From assembly GCA_003519545.1 (NCBI GenBank), contig DOWN01000111.1, forward strand, positions 784 to 7,513: a DNA stretch of 6,730 nucleotides. The letters run 5' to 3'. A program made the translations under genes and the position numbers. A model generated the notes under the pieces. It worked only from the letters and a program-made list of their open reading frames with translations, made no database searches and was not told the DNA's origin. This DNA is from Bacteroidota bacterium (GTDB lineage Bacteria > Bacteroidota > Ignavibacteria > Tepidaquicellales > Tepidaquicellaceae). Positions 1-4,396 of this stretch are shown here, piece after piece (the stretch's first letter is position 1; every line of letters starts with the position of its first letter).

Positions 1-132
1 TATATAGAAAAACTAAATAATGAAAAAAATATAGTTCTTGGAAAATGGCTTTATAGTATTATGACGAATACCGTTACTGAAATACTCAAAACAAAGAATA
101 ATAATAAAACGAAAAAATTAAAATCCGCCTGA
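1..132 (+). CDS. C-terminal end of an unidentified protein (5' end outside window)
   Basis: Frame 1 is open from the first base to a TGA at 130-132, giving 43 residues; the other two plus-strand frames hit stops within the first 20 bases. The peptide begins YIEKLNNEKNIVLGKWLY and ends in a Lys/Asn-rich tail (KTKNNNKTKKLKSA), as is common at the C terminus of cytoplasmic proteins in AT-rich genomes. I see no recognisable motif and cannot assign a family. No hairpin-plus-T-run follows it before the next gene, whose promoter lies only about 25 bases after this stop. It is called partial because no start is visible. The short length leaves some chance that it is not coding. Confidence 0.5.
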   Translation, partial: YIEKLNNEKNIVLGKWLYSIMTNTVTEILKTKNNNKTKKLKSA

Positions 133-157
133 GAAATTGTTGAATTTATTCTATACA

Positions 158-189
158 CTTGAAATTACAATATTTTAACTTTAATTTTG
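158..189 (+). promoter_or_regulatory. Bacteroidota-type promoter (-33 / -7) for the beta-barrel gene
   Basis: A perfect TAnnTTTG element (TAATTTTG) lies at 182-189. Exactly 20 nt separate it from an upstream TTG at 159-161 (CTTG against the TTTG consensus at -33). This matches the known arrangement for the primary sigma factor of Bacteroidota (TTTG, 19-21 nt, TAnnTTTG). Transcription would begin near 195-197, leaving a leader of about 18 nt before the ATG at 214. The leader has no Shine-Dalgarno motif, also typical of the phylum. The match is seen directly; activity is inferred. Confidence 0.65.
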
Positions 190-213
190 AAAACACTGAA
201 TTAAACATTAAAA

Positions 214-954
214 ATGAAAAATTTAATTAAATCAGTATTTCTACTATCGATTTTCTTATTGAGTATTCAGAATATATACTCACAAAATTTACCATATACT
301 CCTCCCGTTGTAACGATAAATGCAAATTTTAATGGTAATTTGGCGGCATTGGATTTTTATGGAACATATTACAGTGAACAGGATCAGGGAAATTATGGAG
401 CGGTATGGGGAAGAGGTGCATCATTAAATTTCAAGTTTGGGATTGGTAAAAATAAAAGTTTTAGAATTCTTGCAGGATTTGAGTATAACAAAATGATTAA
501 TGCGAATGATGACAGTTTTCCATTTTTTACAATTGACCCTAAAAGTCCTGCAACGGATTATGATATTTTTACAGGAGTATTAGGAGGAGAGTATGTAACC
601 AAACCGAGATGCCCTGAGAGATTTTATATAGGGGGCGGATTTACAACTAACAGAATTAGTGCACCTGTTTCCAATAAAAATGGTCCGATTGATCCTGCAT
701 ACAGATTTGGAATGCAAGTTCACGGTGGTTATGAATATGTGTTCGGGCAAAAAGGAACATTCGGAATAAATATCGGGCTTAAATTCAATTATATGAATTT
801 ATTTAATTCAGGTTCTGATCTTTCACCCGGCAATGCTAATCTGAATGATGGAGTCGGGCTTTTTGGATTCAAAAGAAAAATAGCCGTAACAAGTTTAAAT
901 TTAGGCGTAGTGTTCAACTTAGGACAAAAACCTTTCCCTACAAAAAAGAGATAA
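214..954 (+). CDS. Secreted outer-membrane beta-barrel-like protein, 246 aa
   Basis: The protein starts with a classic Sec signal peptide: basic residues at 2-6 (KNLIK), a hydrophobic core at about 7-18, and probable signal peptidase I cleavage after Ser23 (IYS|QN). There is no lipobox cysteine, so it is not a lipoprotein. The mature part (about 220 residues) is rich in Gly, Asn and aromatics and alternates polar and hydrophobic residues in segments such as LNFKFGIG (71-78), FRILAGFEYN (83-92), FYIGGGFTT (137-145), FGMQVHGGYEYVFG (165-178), FGINIGLKFNYM (183-194) and SLNLGVVFNLG (227-237). This is the pattern of a small transmembrane beta-barrel of about 8-10 strands (OmpA/OmpW/PorT-like size class). 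A basic tail (KPFPTKKR) follows the last strand, so the chain does not end on the usual terminal aromatic. The ATG at 214 fits both the signal peptide and the promoter spacing. Translation ends in tandem in-frame stops, TAA TAG (952-957). With its own promoter and terminator it is probably monocistronic. The precise function (channel, adhesin or structural) cannot be told from sequence. Confidence 0.75.
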   Translation: MKNLIKSVFLLSIFLLSIQNIYSQNLPYTPPVVTINANFNGNLAALDFYGTYYSEQDQGNYGAVWGRGASLNFKFGIGKNKSFRILAGFEYNKMINANDDSFPFFTIDPKSPATDYDIFTGVLGGEYVTKPRCPERFYIGGGFTTNRISAPVSNKNGPIDPAYRFGMQVHGGYEYVFGQKGTFGINIGLKFNYMNLFNSGSDLSPGNANLNDGVGLFGFKRKIAVTSLNLGVVFNLGQKPFPTKKR

Positions 955-983
955 TAGATAAATTTAAAATTTAAAAATTAAAC

Positions 984-1009
984 AGGAGCATTAATTGCTC
1001 CTTTTTTTT
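984..1009 (+). terminator. Intrinsic (Rho-independent) terminator after the beta-barrel gene
   Basis: A perfect 7-bp stem, AGGAGCA (984-990) with TGCTCCT (996-1002), encloses a 5-nt loop TTAAT and runs directly into eight T residues (1002-1009). It sits 30 bases after the stop at 954. An A-rich stretch precedes the stem, so partial activity on the opposite strand is possible, but the only long T-run is on the plus-strand side. It should insulate the beta-barrel gene from the uvrA gene that follows. Confidence 0.9.
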
Positions 1010-1055
1010 GGTATAAGACCATTCATTGAAGGTATAAATTATTATGGGTATATTA

Positions 1056-1063
1056 TATGTTTG
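1056..1063 (+). promoter_or_regulatory. Candidate -7 promoter element for uvrA
   Basis: TATGTTTG at 1056-1063 matches TAnnTTTG exactly and lies between the upstream terminator and the uvrA start. Transcription would begin near 1069-1071, giving a leader of about 33 nt to the TTG at 1103. The -33 half is poor: the nearest TTG (1026-1028) is 27 nt upstream instead of 19-21. A promoter is needed somewhere in 1010-1102 because a strong terminator precedes this interval. I see no other long inverted repeat or LexA-like box there. Confidence 0.4.
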
Positions 1064-1102
1064 TCAAAAAAATTTTAAAATTTCCGGGACACCGTATTAT
1101 AT

Positions 1103-3982
1103 TTGGCTTCACCTAAAAAAACTAATCCTACCAAACAAAACAAAGCATTTGATAAAATAATTGTCAAAGGTGCAAGAGTACATAATTTAAAGAATATTGA
1201 TATTGAAATTCCGAGAGATTCACTTGTTGTATTTACAGGTCTATCAGGTTCAGGAAAATCTTCTCTCGCGTTTGATACAATCTATGCAGAAGGTCAGAGA
1301 AGATTTATGGAAACACTTTCTGCTTATGCAAGACAATTTATCGGGGGAATTGAAAGACCTGACGTTGATAAAATAGAAGGATTATCTCCTGCAATTTCAA
1401 TAGAACAAAAAACAATCTCACATAATCCGAGATCTACCGTAGGAACTGTTACTGAGATTTATGATTTTCTGAGATTGTTATATTCAAGATGCGGAACACA
1501 ATTTTCACCTGATTCAGGAAAACCTGTTACAAGACAAACAATAGATCAGATTTTAGACAATATTTTTAAAGAAAAAGAAGGGACAAGAATTTCAATACTT
1601 GCTCCTGTCGTAAAAGGACGTAAAGGAAATTACAGAGAATTATTTGAAGAAATTTCAAATGATGGATTTACTCGAGTGAGAGTTGACGGTGAGATGCTTG
1701 AGATAGTTCCTAAAATGCAGGTTGAGAGATTTAAAATTCACGACATTGAAATTGTTATAGACAGAGTTGTGATAAATGAAAAATCAAAGATGAGAATTTT
1801 TTCATCAATTGAAACGGCATTGAGATATGGTGAGGGACTGGTAATAATTAATAACGGAAAAGATGACAGGTTATATAATGAAAAACTATCAGATCCTGAA
1901 ACAGGAAGAAGTTTTTCAGAACCGGCACCAAATTCATTTTCTTTTAACTCTCACTATGGATGGTGTGACGAATGTTTTGGGTTAGGAGAAAAAAAAGAAA
2001 TTGATCTTGAGAAAGTTATACCTGATATGAATCTATCAGTTAACGAAGGTGCTATAGTTCCTATAGGAAAGCCAAAACAGAACTGGATATATTCATTACT
2101 CAGAGGATTATTTAAACATTACAATAAAACTTTTGATGAAAAGTTGAAAGATTTACCTGAAGAATTATATCAATCATTATTACACGGAACGAATTTTAAA
2201 TTTACTTATGAATATGTTAATTCTATTGGAAAGACAAGTTTATATAACGGCAAATTTAACGGGTTAATTAATTACATTAAACATTTTGAAAAGGATTCGA
2301 CATCAGAAAGCATAAGACAATGGGCTGAAAGTTTTATGAAAATTGATAAATGTCCGAAATGTAAAGGTGGGAGATTAAAAGAAGATACGCTATGGGTTAA
2401 AATTGCCGGGAAAAATATATTTGAAATAACTCAACTTACAATTAAAGAGTGTAAAGATTTTTTTGAATCACTTATTCTTGAAGACAGGCAAATGATAATT
2501 GCTTCTGAGATTATAAAAGAAATTAAATCACGTCTGGATTTTCTTTTAAATGTTGGGCTTGATTATCTTTCGTTAAACAGAAGTGCAAAAACACTTTCAG
2601 GCGGTGAGGCACAAAGAATAAGACTATCAACTCAGATAGGTTCGCAGTTAACCGGCGTTTTGTATATTCTTGATGAACCATCAATAGGATTACATCAGAG
2701 AGATAATATTAAATTAATAAATTCATTAAAACATCTGAGAGATATTGGTAATTCAGTAATTGTTGTGGAGCATGATAAGGAAATGATTGAGTCATCTGAT
2801 TTTATAGTTGATTTAGGTCCCGGTGCGGGAGAGCACGGAGGAGAAATAGTTTCTTACGGAAATCCAAAAAAACTTAAAGGAAATTCAATTACATCAGATT
2901 ATCTTTCAAATAAAAAAATTATTCCGATTCCAAAAACAAGAAGACAGGGAAACGGAAATATAATTAAACTCAGAGGTGCGACAGGAAATAATTTAAAGAA
3001 TGTTGATTTAGATATTCCTTTGGGAAAATTAATTAGCATTACCGGTGTTAGCGGTTCAGGAAAGTCAACACTTATAAATGAAACGCTTTATAAAATTTTA
3101 TCTTTGAAATTTTTTAAAACACCCGAAAAACCTCTCCCATATAAATCAATTGAAGGAATAACAAAAAAAGAAGACGGAAGATATATAAAATTAGCTGATA
3201 AGGTGATAGATATAGATCAGGCACCGATTGGAAGAACACCGAGAAGTAACCCGGCAACATATACAGGATTATTTACATTTATCAGGGATATATATGCAAA
3301 TTTACCTGACTCAAAAATTCGGGGATATAAAGTCGGCAGATTTTCTTTTAACGTTAAAGGGGGCAGATGTGAAGGTTGTGAAGGTGCGGGGCTTAAAAAA
3401 ATTGAAATGAATTTTTTACCTGATGTATATGTAACTTGTGACGTTTGCAACGGAAAGAGATATAATTCGGAGACACTTGAAATTAAATACAAAGCCAAAT
3501 CTATTTCTGATGTTCTGAATATGACTGTTGAAGAAGCATTGAATTTCTTTGACGCAGTTCCAAGTTTAAAGAGAAAGTTACAGACATTATATGACGTCGG
3601 ATTAGGTTATATTACTTTAGGTCAACAAGCAACAACACTATCCGGAGGTGAAGCACAAAGAGTAAAACTTTCAACTGAATTATCAAAAGTTCAGACAGGG
3701 AAAACAATTTATATACTTGATGAGCCGACAACAGGGTTACATTTTGAAGATATAAGAATGTTACTTTTAGTCTTGAATAAACTTGTTGACAGAGGGAATA
3801 CCGTTATAGTTATTGAACATAATTTAGACGTAATAAAATCAGCAGACTGGATTATAGATATGGGACCTGAAGGAGGAAACGCAGGCGGACAAATAATAGC
3901 CGAAGGAACACCGGAAGATTTAGTAAAAAAATATAAACATATTAGCTGGACTGCAAAATATTTAGAAGCAGAATTAGATTAA
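1103..3982 (+). CDS. uvrA: UvrA, excinuclease ABC subunit A (canonical copy), 959 aa, TTG start
   Basis: UvrA is the damage-recognition ATPase of nucleotide excision repair. It dimerises, scans DNA, and loads UvrB, which then recruits UvrC to cut. The whole family architecture is visible. First Walker A is GLSGSGKSS (46-54, Lys52). The UvrB-binding region is about 131-250, with the conserved APVVKGRKGNYREL (167-180) and GFTRVRVDGE (188-197). First signature is TLSGGEAQR (497-505) and first Walker B ILDEP has Glu525. Second Walker A is GVSGSGKST (648-656, Lys654), second signature TLSGGEAQR (845-853), and second Walker B ILDEP has Glu874. H-loop histidines fall in VVEHD and VIEHN. The C-terminal zinc hook is complete (Cys756, 759, 779, 782), and CPKC (417-420) marks the middle zinc module. 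The first zinc site keeps only Cys288 and Cys291. Length is close to the usual ~940 residues. In-frame TAA at 1076 and no other ATG/GTG/TTG before Walker A leave the TTG at 1103 as the only standard start; it gives a 15-residue Lys/Asn/Thr-rich N-terminal extension. No Shine-Dalgarno is present. The gene ends 1 nt from the stop of the convergent gene. Confidence 0.96.
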   Translation: MASPKKTNPTKQNKAFDKIIVKGARVHNLKNIDIEIPRDSLVVFTGLSGSGKSSLAFDTIYAEGQRRFMETLSAYARQFIGGIERPDVDKIEGLSPAISIEQKTISHNPRSTVGTVTEIYDFLRLLYSRCGTQFSPDSGKPVTRQTIDQILDNIFKEKEGTRISILAPVVKGRKGNYRELFEEISNDGFTRVRVDGEMLEIVPKMQVERFKIHDIEIVIDRVVINEKSKMRIFSSIETALRYGEGLVIINNGKDDRLYNEKLSDPETGRSFSEPAPNSFSFNSHYGWCDECFGLGEKKEIDLEKVIPDMNLSVNEGAIVPIGKPKQNWIYSLLRGLFKHYNKTFDEKLKDLPEELYQSLLHGTNFKFTYEYVNSIGKTSLYNGKFNGLINYIKHFEKDSTSESIRQWAESFMKIDKCPKCKGGRLKEDTLWVKIAGKNIFEITQLTIKECKDFFESLILEDRQMIIASEIIKEIKSRLDFLLNVGLDYLSLNRSAKTLSGGEAQRIRLSTQIGSQLTGVLYILDEPSIGLHQRDNIKLINSLKHLRDIGNSVIVVEHDKEMIESSDFIVDLGPGAGEHGGEIVSYGNPKKLKGNSITSDYLSNKKIIPIPKTRRQGNGNIIKLRGATGNNLKNVDLDIPLGKLISITGVSGSGKSTLINETLYKILSLKFFKTPEKPLPYKSIEGITKKEDGRYIKLADKVIDIDQAPIGRTPRSNPATYTGLFTFIRDIYANLPDSKIRGYKVGRFSFNVKGGRCEGCEGAGLKKIEMNFLPDVYVTCDVCNGKRYNSETLEIKYKAKSISDVLNMTVEEALNFFDAVPSLKRKLQTLYDVGLGYITLGQQATTLSGGEAQRVKLSTELSKVQTGKTIYILDEPTTGLHFEDIRMLLLVLNKLVDRGNTVIVIEHNLDVIKSADWIIDMGPEGGNAGGQIIAEGTPEDLVKKYKHISWTAKYLEAELD
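3044..3079 (+). repeat. Inverted-repeat arm 1 (second Walker A of the plus-strand uvrA)
   Basis: This 36-base stretch encodes the second Walker A loop (GVSGSGKSTLIN). It matches the reverse complement of 5288-5323 at 32 of 36 positions by my hand alignment, including an uninterrupted 11-base match, AGCGGTTCAGG. The match reflects conserved protein sequence in two oppositely oriented uvrA paralogues, not a mobile-element end. Confidence 0.6.
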
Positions 3983-3983
3983 T

Positions 3984-4391
3984 TTAATCATTGTCAGTTA
4001 CTAAATTCCCTACTCCGTAATATGCTTTTTTCCCGTTTAAAATTAAAACAATTTCATAATCATATTTATTATCCGACATACCATCTGAACATGAGTTTTC
4101 ACATTTTTTGATTGTTACAAAAGCAGTATTGCTTCTTGATGATAACCTGAAAGTTGTAATAAAATCTTCTCTCTCACCTTCAACTTTAATTTGATTTACC
4201 GTAACAAATTTTATTAACCTTGAATCAATTGTAGAAAACTCCGCGTCATCATCATCAAGAGATAAATTCCAAAAAGGTTCAGTTCCTATTGCATTTAATT
4301 CCCAATCAGGTGAGTCGTAAGTAACTTTTGATTGAGAAAAAGAAACTGAAGTTAAAAATAGCATCAGACTAATTGTTAATATGAATTTCAT
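3984..4391 (-). CDS. Small secreted protein, COG3650-like (GTEPFW / CSDGMSD motifs), 135 aa
   Basis: The protein has a clear Sec signal peptide (MKFILTISLMLFLTSVSFSQ, cleavage probably after Ser19; no lipobox cysteine), so the mature chain of about 115 residues should be periplasmic or secreted. Two motifs stand out: AIGTEPFW at 34-41, and Cys97 followed by CSDGMSD at 101-107 and a Tyr-rich stretch (KYDYEIVLILNG). A GxEPFW motif followed by a CxDGMSDxxYxY motif is the hallmark I know from the uncharacterised COG3650-type family, often found beside or fused to META/HslJ-like domains. Biochemical function is unknown. Relatives I recall usually end in a GC(G/A) motif; here the equivalent is YYGVGN, so that cysteine appears absent. 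Cys97 and Cys101 could form a disulphide once exported. The ATG at 4391 begins 5 nt after the stop of the upstream uvrA paralogue, implying co-transcription and perhaps coupled translation; no Shine-Dalgarno is visible. No terminator follows its stop, which lies 1 nt from the convergent uvrA stop. Confidence 0.8.
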   Translation of the reverse strand: MKFILTISLMLFLTSVSFSQSKVTYDSPDWELNAIGTEPFWNLSLDDDDAEFSTIDSRLIKFVTVNQIKVEGEREDFITTFRLSSRSNTAFVTIKKCENSCSDGMSDNKYDYEIVLILNGKKAYYGVGNLVTDND

Positions 4392-4396
4392 AAGTA

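Noticed and set aside
1098..1105. TATATTTG as a promoter -7 element
   Set aside because: It overlaps the only usable start codon, has no TTG at the right distance upstream, and would begin transcription inside the uvrA coding sequence.
1057..1116. 19-codon frame (MFVKKILKFPGHRIIFGFT) overlapping the uvrA start, considered as a leader peptide
   Set aside because: Its ATG lies inside the candidate -7 element, so the predicted transcript would start downstream of it. It has no Shine-Dalgarno or attenuator-like structure.
1989..1996. A8 run in uvrA (and another A8 on the minus strand at 5070-5077) as slippage switches
   Set aside because: Runs of A this long are expected by chance in lysine/glutamate codons of an AT-rich genome; neither stands out as the G7 tract does.
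3228..3410. Plus-strand 60-codon frame overlapping uvrA in another frame
   Set aside because: It lies wholly inside conserved UvrA coding sequence and has no recognisable protein features.
3217..3498. Open frame on the minus strand (93 codons) inside the canonical uvrA
   Set aside because: It is antisense to the strongly conserved second ATPase/zinc-hook region of UvrA. Its resemblance to the plus-strand frame at 4935-5174 (both contain SHLPP...TLKE and LPIG) arises because both mirror the same UvrA segment in the two paralogues.
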